NCBI GenBank assembly: GCA_963729875.1
Contig: CAVSPR010000002.1
Coordinates: forward strand, 186,001-250,000
Source of the DNA: DATBSL01 sp963729875
GTDB lineage: Bacteria; Acidobacteriota; Vicinamibacteria; Fen-336
Reading direction: 5' to 3'
Length of the DNA: 64,000 bases
Part shown: positions 44,396 through 53,372 of the stretch, piece after piece
How positions within the stretch are numbered: position 1 is the first letter of the stretch
Layout of the letters: every line of letters starts with the position of its first letter
Made by a program: the position numbers and the translations under genes
The notes under the pieces: generated by a model
Databases searched by the model: none
What the model saw: the letters and a program-made list of their open reading frames with translations, nothing else
Told to the model about the DNA's origin: nothing

Positions 44396-45015
44396 GAGCT
44401 TCCCTCCCGGCGCTCCCCGCGCCCGGCCACGAAGGCGGAGAGACGCTCGCGCAGCAGCAGGCGGGCCCGGTGCAGCCGCACCTTCAGGTTCGTCTCGGTG
44501 AGGGAGAGCGCCTCCGCCGCCTCCGCCGTCGTGAGGCCCTCGACGTCGCGGAGGAGGAAGGCCGCCCGCAGCGACGGCGGCAGCGACGCGATCGCCTCGT
44601 CGAGCGCCCGGCGCGTCTCCGCGTCCTTCAGCATCGCCTCGGGCGAGAGGCGGAAGTCGACGAAGAGCGACGGCATCGGCAGAGGGCCGTCGTCCTCCTC
44701 TCCCGGCACCGGCGTCGTCCGCTTCCCTTCCCGCAGCCGGTCCATCGAGGCGTTGTAGGCCACGCGGTAGAGCCACGTCGCGAGCCGGGAGCGCCCCTCG
44801 ATGGCTTCGGCCCCGGTCATCAGCTTCAGGAAGGCCTCCTGGACCACGTCCTCCGCGGCGGCGGGGTCGCCGGTGAGGCGCAGGGAGAGGCGGTAGAGCC
44901 GGTCGCCCCAGGCCTCGAAGAAGCCGCCGAGGCAGGCCGGGTCGCCCCGGCGCATCGACTCGAGGCAGGACAGCTCGTCGAGACGGGACGGGCCCGCAGC
45001 CGGGGTGATGCTCAC
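44392..45015 (-). CDS. ECF RNA polymerase sigma factor
   Basis: A 207-residue sigma-70-family factor. Region 2 is RLYRLSLRLTGDPAAAEDVV and LATWLYRVAYNASMDRLREG; region 4 is IASLPPSLRAAFLLRDVEGL followed by TNLKVRLHRARLLLRERL. GTG 45015 lies four bases after the esterase stop. An alternative start at MRRGDP (about 19 codons later) would also keep region 2. It would direct transcription of a regulon held in check by the zf-HC2 protein. Confidence 0.92.
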   Translation of the reverse strand: MSITPAAGPSRLDELSCLESMRRGDPACLGGFFEAWGDRLYRLSLRLTGDPAAAEDVVQEAFLKLMTGAEAIEGRSRLATWLYRVAYNASMDRLREGKRTTPVPGEEDDGPLPMPSLFVDFRLSPEAMLKDAETRRALDEAIASLPPSLRAAFLLRDVEGLTTAEAAEALSLTETNLKVRLHRARLLLRERLSAFVAGRGERREGSS

Positions 45016-45019
45016 CGCC

Positions 45020-45869
45020 TCACCGCAGCCTCTCCCCGAGGAAGCGCAGGCTCGTCTCGAGCCGCGCGCGGACGAATTCGTAGCCGTGGTCTCCCGGCGG
45101 CAGCTCGAAGGTGTGAGCGACCTTGCGCTCGTCGAGGATGCGGTGCAGCTCGCGGTGGCCGCTGGCGAGGCCGTAGCGGTCCTCGGCCCCGCAGTCGACG
45201 TAGAGGGCGGGGACGGCCTTCGGGTCGACACGCTTCGCCCACACGAGAGGGTCGTTCTCCGCCCACAACACGGGGTCGATCGGGTCCCCGAACACCTTGT
45301 TGAAGGCGGCCATGTGCCAGCGCCCCGCCCCCTGGTCGGCCGAGGGGATGCGTTCGAGGAGCATCGCGCTGTGCGTGGCGACGGCGGCGAAGAGGCCGGG
45401 CTGGTGGAAGGCCATGTGCAGTGCCGCGTAGCCGCCCATCGACACGCCGAGGAGTGCGCGGCCCTTGCGCCCGGGGACGACGCGGAACGTGGACTCCACG
45501 TGCGCCAGGAGGTCCTTCGTCACCAGGTCCTCGTAGCGGCCGCCGGGGGAGTTCACGAAGAAGGAGTTCCCGCCGTCCACCGCCACCACGAGGAACTCCG
45601 GCACCGCCCCGCTCTCGCGCAAACGGGCGAGGATGGGGGCGAGCCCCCTGCGGTCCCAGAACCCGGACCCCTCGAAGAGGCCGTGGAGGGCGTAGACGAC
45701 GGGGTACTTCCGGTCGGGGCTCGTCGCGTACGAGGGGGGCAGGTCGACGACGTACGACACGTCGCGCCCGAGGGCGGCCGACGGGAAGGTGCCGGGGCGT
45801 ACCTCGGGCCGAGGCGACCGACGCGGCGAGGGAGATCGACAGGGCGAGGGCGAAGGGCGTGGTTCTCAT
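45020..45869 (-). CDS. Secreted esterase D-like hydrolase (frameshifted near 45807)
   Basis: About 282 residues after correction. Signal peptide RTTPFALALSISLAASVASA is in one frame. The rest (EVRPGTFPSAALGRDVSYVV onward) is one base over; dropping one C from ccc near 45807 joins them. The nucleophile is in LLGVSMGGYAALHMA, the acid residue in YVDCGAEDRYG, and the His in LPPGDHGYEFVRA. It probably cleaves acyl esters in the periplasm or outside the cell. ATG overlaps the DUF1028 stop. Confidence 0.85.
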
Positions 45870-46857
45870 GGCTGGCTCAGGATGGACTCGACGAGCCTCG
45901 GGTCCTTCGGCAGCTGGTTCACGCCCGGGAGCCTCCGGACGAGCTCCCGCCAGCGCGGGTCGGCGGCGAACGCCTGCGAGAACAGCGGCCGCGCGGCGTC
46001 GAGCTTCCCCGCGGTGGCCAGGGCCACGGCGTACCAGAACGCCATCTCGGCGCTGTCCGGCACCTGGGTCCGCGCCGCGCCGTACTCCCGCTCGGCGCAC
46101 GCCCAGTCGGAGACCGCGACGCAGTCGTCGCCCGCGCTCATGTGGTTGTAGGCCCGCTGCAGGCGCACGAGCCGCCGCAGCTCGGCGAGCGGCTGCGGGT
46201 GGTCCTCCACCCGCAGGTCGAAGACGCGGTCCGCCCACGGGCGGCCGCTCGAGCGGGCCTTCACCACGACGAGCCCCGCCGCCTGCCGTCCCCGGATGTC
46301 GCCGCCCTCCGCCTCGGCCGCGTCGAGCGCCGCGAGCATCCGCTCGGCGAGATCGCCCTGCGCCGCCTCGAACGCGCGGGCCATCGCGGGCCAGACGCTC
46401 GGCTTCTCCATGAGGTTCGCCTGCACGACGTACTCGCGGCCCGCCTGGCCGCCCGCGGCGGGGATGCAGAGGGACCCGTGTGCGTGGCGACCCGGCCCTG
46501 CGCGTCGACCATGCCCACCTGCCGCACGTCCCGCTGGGCGTCCCCGGCGAGGAGCGCGCCGAGCGCGTCCGGGGCCGACCGGCCCGCCCGCATCAGCGCG
46601 AGCCCGAGCGGCCCGTAGGAGGGGTCGACGAACGACTGGGTCGCCACCGCCCCGACCCCCGCCTCGGCCCACGGCACCATGGAGCCGACCGAGAACCAGT
46701 GGCTCTGCACCGCGACGCCGAGCTCGCCGGTGGCGGGGTCCCGGGCGACGATCGAGTAGGTCGCGACGGGCCGCACCGGGGACGTGCCGGCCCACGAGGG
46801 CGCGACGAGCGCGGCGATCGCGGCCGCGGCGGCCGGTGCGGAGAGACGGCGCCTCAT
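45866..46857 (-). CDS. DUF1028 (Ntn-hydrolase-like) secreted protein (frameshifted near 46478)
   Basis: About 330 residues. The signal peptide (RRRLSAPAAAAAIAALVAPS) is preceded by SD ggaggtgacc. The DUF1028 signature follows: TYSIVARDPATGELGVAVQS, VGSMVPWAEAGVGAVATQS, YGPLGLALMRAG. Near 46478 a base is missing (VATHTG joins SLCIPAAGG). The C-terminal part has DLRVEDHPQPLAELRRL and a TPR-like tail. The activity of the family is not established; it is often near peptidases or amidases. Operon with UDG upstream and esterase downstream. Confidence 0.85.
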
Positions 46858-46903
46858 GGTCACCTCCGGAAAGACCCGCATGCTACCACCGCCCAGGGCG
46901 GCC

Positions 46904-47603
46904 TCACGGCCTGGCGGGCGCGCTCCCGACATGCGCCTTCGCCTTCCGAAGGACCGCGTCGAAGGAGCGCGGGGTGAGGCGGCCGGTGAACGTGTTCTGC
47001 TGCGAGACGTGGAAGGAGCAGAAGAGCCGGACGCCGCCGCCGAGGTCGTGGACGGCGCCGTGGCCGAAGGCGAGGCCGCGGGGCACGGAGCACCCCGTCT
47101 CGCGCAGCATCGCGAGGAAGCCGTCGAGGGCGATGCGGCCGAGCACGAGAACGGCGCGCACGTCCCGCAGCAGCGCCCACTCCCGGGCGAGGTACTCGCG
47201 GCACTGCGCGATCTCCTGCGGGGTCGGCTTGTTGGCGGGGGGCGCGCAGCGGGCGACAGGGGCGATGTAGCAGTCGCGCAGGCAGCAGGCCGTCGTCGCG
47301 GCCCACCGACTCCGGCTGGCTCGCGAAGCCGGCGCGGTGGAGGCCGGCGAACAGGAAATCGCCGGAGCGGTCGCCGGTGAAGACCCGGCCGGTCCGGTTG
47401 CCGCCGTGGGCCGCCGGGGCGAGGCCCACGACCAGGAGGCGCGCCCGCGGGTCGCCGAAGCCGGGCACGGGCCGGCCCCAGTACTCCTGCTCCAGGAACC
47501 GCTTCACCTTCGTCTGCGCCACCTCGCGGCACCACGCGCGCAGGCGCGGGCAGCGCTCGCAGGCGACAACGTCCCGGTGAACCCGGGCCAGGCTGTCGAG
47601 CAT
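46904..47603 (-). CDS. Type-5 uracil-DNA glycosylase (UdgB-like), frameshifted near 47283
   Basis: About 232 residues after correction. The Fe-S Cys set begins CERCPRLRAWCREV, and the active-site motif is GLAPAAHGGNRTGRVFTGD. The second motif FHVSQQNTFTGRLT contains the catalytic-pocket His. Near 47283 one extra base separates GRDDGL from LRDCYIAPVARCAPP. It removes uracil and related bases from DNA. It begins the run UDG > DUF1028 > esterase > sigma > anti-sigma, 46 bases before DUF1028. Confidence 0.87.
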
Positions 47604-47640
47604 GGAGCCGAATGTTAGCAGTCCGGAATCGCCCGGGAGG

Positions 47641-47898
47641 TCAACCGCCGCTGAGGGCGGGCACGATCACGACCGTGGCCGCGGGGAGGAGCGGCTGGGC
47701 GAGGTCCCTGACCTGCTCGCCGTCGACGAAGAAGCGGACGTGGGGCCGCACCCGCTCCTGCTCGTCGACGACGCGGAAGCGGAGCCCGGGGAACCGGCGG
47801 TCGAGGTCGGCCAGGAGCGCGGCCAGGGTCGGGCCGCTCGCCTCGACCTCGCGCCGTCCCGTGTACGAGCGCAGCGGGGTGGGGATGATCACCTTCAT
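47641..47898 (-). CDS. MoaD/ThiS-like sulfur-carrier protein
   Basis: An 85-residue beta-grasp protein ending in Ser-Gly-Gly, the C-terminus needed for adenylation and thiocarboxylate formation. Typical features are LAALLADLDRRFPGL and the end VVIVPALSGG. It starts eight bases after the beta-propeller stop. The matching E1-like activator (MoeZ type) lies divergently at 49177. It therefore could donate sulfur in a pathway distinct from molybdopterin, as no mocs genes are near. Confidence 0.9.
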   Translation of the reverse strand: MKVIIPTPLRSYTGRREVEASGPTLAALLADLDRRFPGLRFRVVDEQERVRPHVRFFVDGEQVRDLAQPLLPAATVVIVPALSGG

Positions 47899-47906
47899 GG
47901 GGACGG

Positions 47907-49029
47907 CTACGCCCGCTCGGCCGCTTCGACGGCGTAGATCTCGGGGAGGTGCCGTGCCAGGCAGGACCACCGGCGGCCCTCGTCGCGGCTCATCCACAGC
48001 TCGCCGCTCGTGGTCCCGAAGTAGAGGCCGACGGGGTCGCGGCGGTCCCCCGTCATCGCCTGCCGCTTGACCGTCCACCACGCCTGGCGCGCGGGGAAGC
48101 CGGACGCGAGACGCTTCCAGGTCCGGCCGGCGTTGCGGGTCACGTAGACCGAGGGCTTCCCCTCCGGGCTCGTGCGCGGCCACACCGTCGTCCCGTCCAT
48201 CGGCAGGACCCACGCGGTGTCCGCGTCGCGCGGGTGCACCACCATCGGAAAGCCGACGTCTCCGACCTTCTTCGGCATGTTCGTTCCGACACGCACCCAC
48301 GAGTTCGACGGCCGGTCGATCCGGTAGATGCCGCAGTGGTTCTGCTGGTACAGGCGATCGGGGTTGCTCGGGCAGAGCCGGACGCAGTGGGGGTCGTGGA
48401 ACGTCAGGTTGGCCGGGTCGAACCCCTCGACGACCTCGAGCCCCTTCACGAGGGGCGTGAAGGTCCGCCCGCGGTCGAGGCTCTCGTGGACGCCGCCGCT
48501 CGACATGGCGAAGTAGAGGTGAGCCGGGGTCGCGGGGGTCGACGATGATCGAGTGCAGCTTGGGCCCGTCCGGGGTGCCGTCCTGCACGGTGCCCATCCA
48601 GGCACGGTACTGCGGGTCGTCGTTGATCGAGGAGAAGGGCTCCCACGTGACGCCGCCGTCGTCGGAGCGGAAGAGCCCCTGCGGGGAGGTCCCCGCGTAC
48701 CAGGACCCCGGCTCTTTGGGATGGCCCGGGGTGAGCCAGAACGTGTGGTCGACGGCGCGGCCGCTCCCCTCGACCTTCGCGAAGGCGGGGGGGCGGGCCG
48801 CCTCCTTCCACGTCCGCCCGAAGTCCGTGGAGCGGAAGACGGTCGGCCCGAGGTGACCGGTCTTGGCCGCCGCGAGGAGGGTGCGCCCGTCGCGCGGGTC
48901 GAGCACGAGATGGTTGAGCACGTGACCGAGGAAGTGCGGGCCGTCGACCCGCCAGTTCCTCCGGGCCGGGTCGCCGTGAAAGAGCCACGCGCCCTTGCGG
49001 GTGGCGACGAGCAGCAGCACGCGCGCCAT
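47907..49029 (-). CDS. BNR/Asp-box beta-propeller (VPS10/sialidase-like) protein, frameshifted near 48527
   Basis: About 373 residues after removing one G near 48527 (IIVDPRDP joins AHLYFAMSSGG). At least five Asp-box repeats are visible: STDFGRTW, SDDGGVTW, SLDRGRTF, TRNAGRTW and SRDEGRRW. No signal peptide is seen, so probably cytoplasmic. Despite the sialidase-like repeats, catalytic sialidase residues are not evident. It is followed by the sulfur-carrier gene, a pairing I have seen in many soil bacteria. SD ggaggagg. Confidence 0.85.
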
Positions 49030-49043
49030 GAGAGCTCCTCCTC

Positions 49044-49060
49044 CCGGGCGACACGCCCGG
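49044..49060. promoter_or_regulatory. Tight hairpin in the 5' leader of the beta-propeller mRNA
   Basis: ccgggcg and cgcccgg pair perfectly around aca, directly upstream of the ribosome-binding site. It could modulate access to that site. No riboswitch consensus is recognised. Confidence 0.35.
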
Positions 49061-49176
49061 CCACACCCTTTCTCTGTCGGGATGTCTTCCCCAATGAAAA
49101 CACCTCGGGGCGGGCCAGGGCAAGGCCCAGAACGCAGAGTTCCTCGCGTTGACAGGATCGTTTATCTTGGAGCGAC

Positions 49177-50331
49177 ATGAACCCTCGCGTCCCGGCCGAC
49201 CTCACGCGGGAGGAGATCGCCCGCTACGCCCGCCACCTCGTCCTGCCGGAGGTGACGATCGAGGGCCAGGGCCGCCTCAAGCGATCGAGCGTGCTCCTGG
49301 TGGGGGCGGGAGGCCTCGGCTCGCCCGCCGCCTTGTACCTCGCCGCGGCGGGGGTGGGGCGGGTCGGCATCGTGGACTTCGACGTCGTGGAGGAGAGCAA
49401 CCTCCAGCGCCAGGTCCTCCACGACACGGGCTGGGTCGGGCGGCCCAAGCTCGAGAGCGCGCGGGCGCGCCTCGCCGCGCTGAACCCGCACGTGCGCGTC
49501 GAGACGCACTCCGCGGCCCTCACCCGCGACAACGCCCTCGAAATCCTGTCCGGCTACGACGTGGTGGTCGACGGCACGGACAACTTCGAGACGCGCTACC
49601 TCACGAACGACGCCTGCTACCTCCTGAAGAAGCCCAACGTCTACGGCTCCGTCTTCCGCTTCGAGGGGCAGGCGAGCGTCTTCTGGCCGGACCGCGGGCC
49701 CTGCTACCGGTGCCTCTATCCCGAGCCGCCCCCGCCCGGCCTCGTGCCGAGCTGCGCGGAGGGAGGCGTCCTCGGCATTCTGCCCGGCGTCGTCGGCGGG
49801 ATCCAGGCCACCGAGGCCCTCAAGATCCTGCTCGGGATCGGGGAGCCCCTCGTGGGGCGCCTCCTCCTCTACGACGCCCTCGCGATGCGGTTCGACGAGG
49901 TGACGCTGCGGCGGGACCCCGAGTGCCCCCTGTGCTCGGCGAACGCCACGATCCGCGAGCTGCAGGACTACCCGGCCTTCTGCGGGACCGGGCGGGGCGA
50001 GGGGGAGGCGCCGGTCGAGGAGATCGGCGCCCGCGAGCTCAAGCGACGCCTCGACGCCGGGGAGGAGCTCGAGATCATCGACGTCCGCGAGCCGCACGAG
50101 TGGTCCATCTGCCGGATCGAGGGGGCGCGCCTCTTGCCCCTGGGGTCGCTCGCCGCTCGCCTGCACGAGCTCGACTCCGCGCGCACCTACGTCCTGCAGT
50201 GCCGCTCGGGAGAGCGCTCGGCGAGGGCGCTGGGCCTCCTTCGCCAGGCGGGGTTCCGCCGCGTGCTGAACCTGCGCGGGGGCGTCCTCGCCTGGGCCCG
50301 CGAGGTGGACCCCTCGATGCCCACGTACTGA
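49177..50331 (+). CDS. moeZ: MoeZ/ThiF-type adenylyltransferase with rhodanese domain
   Basis: A 384-residue E1-like enzyme. The ATP-binding VGAGGLGSPAALYLAAAGVG is at residues of about 42-61. The metal/adenylate motif DGTDNFETRYLTND follows. CxxC zinc pairs are CYRC and CPLC. The C-terminal rhodanese domain (about 285-384) has the loop QCRSGERSA with its active-site Cys. It adenylates the Gly-Gly C-terminus of a sulfur carrier and loads sulfur from the rhodanese persulfide. It is divergent from, and probably the partner of, the MoaD-like gene. Confidence 0.93.
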   Translation: MNPRVPADLTREEIARYARHLVLPEVTIEGQGRLKRSSVLLVGAGGLGSPAALYLAAAGVGRVGIVDFDVVEESNLQRQVLHDTGWVGRPKLESARARLAALNPHVRVETHSAALTRDNALEILSGYDVVVDGTDNFETRYLTNDACYLLKKPNVYGSVFRFEGQASVFWPDRGPCYRCLYPEPPPPGLVPSCAEGGVLGILPGVVGGIQATEALKILLGIGEPLVGRLLLYDALAMRFDEVTLRRDPECPLCSANATIRELQDYPAFCGTGRGEGEAPVEEIGARELKRRLDAGEELEIIDVREPHEWSICRIEGARLLPLGSLAARLHELDSARTYVLQCRSGERSARALGLLRQAGFRRVLNLRGGVLAWAREVDPSMPTY

Positions 50332-50423
50332 GCGGGCGAGCGGGGTCGTGTTGGGGTCTTCCCCGGGATTCCGCTTCTCCAAGTAGAGGCCGGCACGCCG
50401 CCGGGAAACGAGGAGGACGACCC

Positions 50424-50963
50424 ATGCACCGCCATTCCGAGAGCCGATTGCCGAAGCCGCTCGTCGCCGCGCTGGTCACTCTGTGGGGCTGCGCCGCCGC
50501 CGCCGTGGCCGGGCCGCCGGGGCCCACCCAGGACTGGGTGACGCTGTCCGCCCTGGTGGCGGCGCCCTCCGCGGAGCTGACGACCCGGGAGACGCGCGCC
50601 TCCCTCGCCGTCCCCGACTGTCCGGCCGGGACCGAGTTCCTCGTCCTCGGCGTGGCCGGGGGCCCTTCCGTGAACTCGGCGGCCGAAGGCGGGCGGGCGG
50701 CGGCCGCCGGGAGCTGGGCGGTCTTTGCCCGCATCCACCAGCGGGTCTCCTCGACCGTCGCCCAGCTCGAACAGAGGCTGACCGCTTTTGGCGTCGGCGC
50801 CGCGTACGCCTCGGCCTCGCTCCCGGCCGGCCAGCCAGCGACGTCCTCCGCCTCGTCCAGCTTTATGACGGTGGGGATCGTCGGGTACGGGGACTACAAG
50901 GGCGGCGTCAGCCGGTTCCGCATCGACGTGACCGGCGCCTGCGGGACGTTCTCGGTGCGGTAG
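50424..50963 (+). CDS. Secreted hypothetical protein
   Basis: A 179-residue protein starting at ATG after SD aggagga. A signal peptide (KPLVAALVTLWGCAAAAVAG) is followed by a small, Ala/Ser-rich beta domain with two Cys (PDCPAG, GACGTF) likely in a disulfide. The end SRFRIDVTGACGTFSVR is suggestive of a beta-sandwich. No family recognised. It lies 92 bases after moeZ and converges with ku. Confidence 0.72.
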   Translation: MHRHSESRLPKPLVAALVTLWGCAAAAVAGPPGPTQDWVTLSALVAAPSAELTTRETRASLAVPDCPAGTEFLVLGVAGGPSVNSAAEGGRAAAAGSWAVFARIHQRVSSTVAQLEQRLTAFGVGAAYASASLPAGQPATSSASSSFMTVGIVGYGDYKGGVSRFRIDVTGACGTFSVR

Positions 50964-51003
50964 GGCGGACGGAGGGCGCCGGCGCAGACCGGCGCCGAGG
51001 GCC

Positions 51004-51834
51004 TCAGCCCTCGGTGCCGGTGGCCTTCTCGGCGGCGGCGTCGGCTTTCGCCGCCGCCGCCGCTCCCTTCGCGGCGAGGCTGGCCTTGAGCGCCTCCATG
51101 AGGTCGATGATCTGCGCCTTCGGTGCCTCGGGGGCGGCGGTGATCTCCTGGCCCTCGACCTTCCTCTGGATCGCCTCGTGGTAGCGCTTGCGGACCTCGT
51201 CCTCGTAGTTCTCGGGGTGGAACTCGTCGGAGGCGATCTGCTCGACGAGCTGGACGGCGAGCTTGAGCTCGGCTTCCTTGAGCTCGGCTTCGTCGATCGG
51301 CACCTCGTCGATCGGGCGCACCTCGTCCCGGTAGAGCAGCTGCTGCATGACGAGGCCCTTCTCGACCGGCCGGATCATCACCAGGTACTGCTTGCCCCGC
51401 GCCGCCCACTTGGCGAGCGCCGCCCGCCCCGTCTGCTTCATGGCCTCGTTGAGGAGCTTGTAGGCCTTCTCGCCGCCCTTGTCCGGCCCGAGGTAGTACG
51501 CCCCGTCGAAGTAGACGGCGTCCACCTTCGACGCGGGGACGAACTCGGTGATCTCGATGGCCTTCTGCGCCTCCTCGGCCATCGCCTTGAGCTCGTCGTC
51601 GGTGAAGATGACGTACTGCTCCTTCGAGAACTCGTAGCCCTTCACCATCTGGTCGCGGGGGACGATCTCGTTGTCCTTCGGGCAGACGTACTGCTGCTTG
51701 AGGCGCGACTTGCACTTGCCGTGGAGCAGGTTGAAGGAGACCGCGGAAGCGGACTCCCCGGCGGAGTACATGCGGATCGGGATCGACACCATCCCGAAGG
51801 ACAGGGTTCCGGTACCGATGGACCTGGCGGGCAT
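51004..51834 (-). CDS. ku: Ku homologue for non-homologous end joining
   Basis: A 276-residue bacterial Ku. It has the core SIGTGTLSFGMVSIPIRMY start, the KCKSRLKQQYVCP segment, the ring region KVDAVYFDGAYYLGPDKGG and LDLV-type tail PEAPKAQIIDLMEAL, then an Ala/Lys-rich C-terminal extension as in many Ku proteins. It binds DNA ends as a dimer and recruits LigD; no ligase gene is in the window. It appears monocistronic. Confidence 0.96.
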   Translation of the reverse strand: MPARSIGTGTLSFGMVSIPIRMYSAGESASAVSFNLLHGKCKSRLKQQYVCPKDNEIVPRDQMVKGYEFSKEQYVIFTDDELKAMAEEAQKAIEITEFVPASKVDAVYFDGAYYLGPDKGGEKAYKLLNEAMKQTGRAALAKWAARGKQYLVMIRPVEKGLVMQQLLYRDEVRPIDEVPIDEAELKEAELKLAVQLVEQIASDEFHPENYEDEVRKRYHEAIQRKVEGQEITAAPEAPKAQIIDLMEALKASLAAKGAAAAAKADAAAEKATGTEG

Positions 51835-52114
51835 GAGTCGATTCTAGCAGCGGGAGTGAGCCCTTTGATCCATCGACGTTTGCCGCGTCGACGCAACCAC
51901 AAATGGTCGTAGGCGTGCGACGCCTTCGCCCCAAGAAAATGGGGTGCTTCGGCCCGCGAGGCAGCGGCGCTCGTTCGTCGCGCCCGCCAGCCGACGCCGA
52001 GCGAAGCAGAGAGCCGAGATTTCGAGTCCGTGACTTGCCGGATCGATCAGAAGCGGCAACGAGACGGTGCGGTACCATGGTGGCAAATCAAGGAGCAGTC
52101 GAAAGGAACCCGAA

Positions 52115-53370
52115 GTGAGCTGGTTCGGTGGACCACCTGACGTAGCCAAGCTGAAACGGCGACGGACCTCCGCGGCCTCATCAAAGCTCTTCGATTCAGA
52201 CGCACGCCGCCGGCGGGATACAGTCCCGTGGAATCGATTCACTGCAGCAGCCAAGAGCGGCGGCGGGGTACTCAACCTCGGATTCGATGACGGCTATTCC
52301 GTGCGCAGCATGGCCCTCGATGCACTGGTTGAGATTGGCTCGGAGGCCGTACCCGTTCTCATCGAGGCCTTGGACGACCAAGCCGAGGAGCGTGCGACGG
52401 AGTGCGGTCCAGAGCACTGGTACAGGTGATGGACAGGCGTGCCGTGGAGCCGCTCTACTCGAGGGCTGGACGACCGGGTGATAGCGGAGAACGCCATATG
52501 ACCGTTGCTGGCCCACTTCCACGATGACAGGGCGATCAAGCCCCATTGCACCGCATCGGCAAGGCGTTGATCTCAGATCGGCAGGACCCCAACAACCCGA
52601 TGATCTACTTTCAGGAGCGGCAATGCAGGGCGACTGGCTTGTTGCAGGCTCTTCGGGCCCAGTCTGGGCCGCCGATCGGGCTTGGCCTGCTTGTCGGAGA
52701 AGGACCTTCCTCGCTCAGAGCTGGGGGTGGAACGCGTTCCTCATCGGGTATGCGAACGCGGGGGAATCGCCTTGGCCCGACAGTGGGGGGTCCGGAAGTC
52801 GCCCGAGCGCTCCTGGAACGCGTTGGACGACCCCGACCTGATCATGAGGGAAACGCGGCGACGCTGTCAGGCTTCCTCGTTCACCCGGCGACGGGACCGA
52901 GCTTCGCTGGAAGCGATAGCATCGAAGCTCGATGATCCTGAGCATCAATGGAGCAGCGAGGCCGCCGGAACCTCGCGGGCCGTCGCGGTCATCGGAGCTC
53001 CTGGAACTCATGCGACTGTGGCTGCGCGTCGGCCCTCGAGATGACCCGCAGTGGGTCGGAGAGAATACGTCGCCAAAGGGAAGCCATCGAGATCCTGGAG
53101 CTTGACGGTCACCCGAGGCAACCGGCGGCTACTCAGGGACTTGTCGACCAAACCCGGCGAACAACTTGTCGAGCCTCCAGACGCGCGCCAGGAAGCGCTG
53201 AAGAGGCGCAGTGAGTCCTAGCAATCACGCTCGACTCCCGGGCGCGAACGTCCGACGATCGGCCGCTCGGCGAGCTGCTCGCCTCTTGCGGCGTCAGCCC
53301 GGGGTTCTGGCGCGCGAGCTACGTCATGGCCCTCGCCTACAGCGGCGGCTCGAGGGGCGACGCGGGGTAG
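52115..53370 (+). pseudogene. Decayed HEAT-repeat protein gene
   Basis: The region 51835-52114 holds no gene. From GTG 52115 (VSWFGGPPDVAKLK) recognisable HEAT/armadillo pieces appear in different frames: DLRGLIKALRFRR, then VRSMALDALVEIGSEAVPVL, then LVQVMDRRAVEPL and DDRVIAENAI, then SLEAIASKLDDPEH. Frame changes and stops interrupt every few dozen codons. A further fragment (PLGELLASCGVSPGFWRASY) ends near 53370. Base composition is more AT-rich than neighbouring genes. This looks like a pseudogene, perhaps acquired, rather than isolated sequencing errors, because the breaks are far denser than elsewhere. Confidence 0.65.
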
Positions 53371-53372
53371 CG

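Noticed and set aside
47907..49029. Active sialidase
   Set aside because: Only Asp-box repeats are visible; the Arg triad and nucleophilic Tyr environment of sialidases cannot be identified, and there is no export signal.
49149..49176. TTGACA upstream of moeZ as a promoter
   Set aside because: A -10 at proper spacing would fall on the start codon (agcgac) and does not match; only a leaderless transcript from further downstream would be possible.
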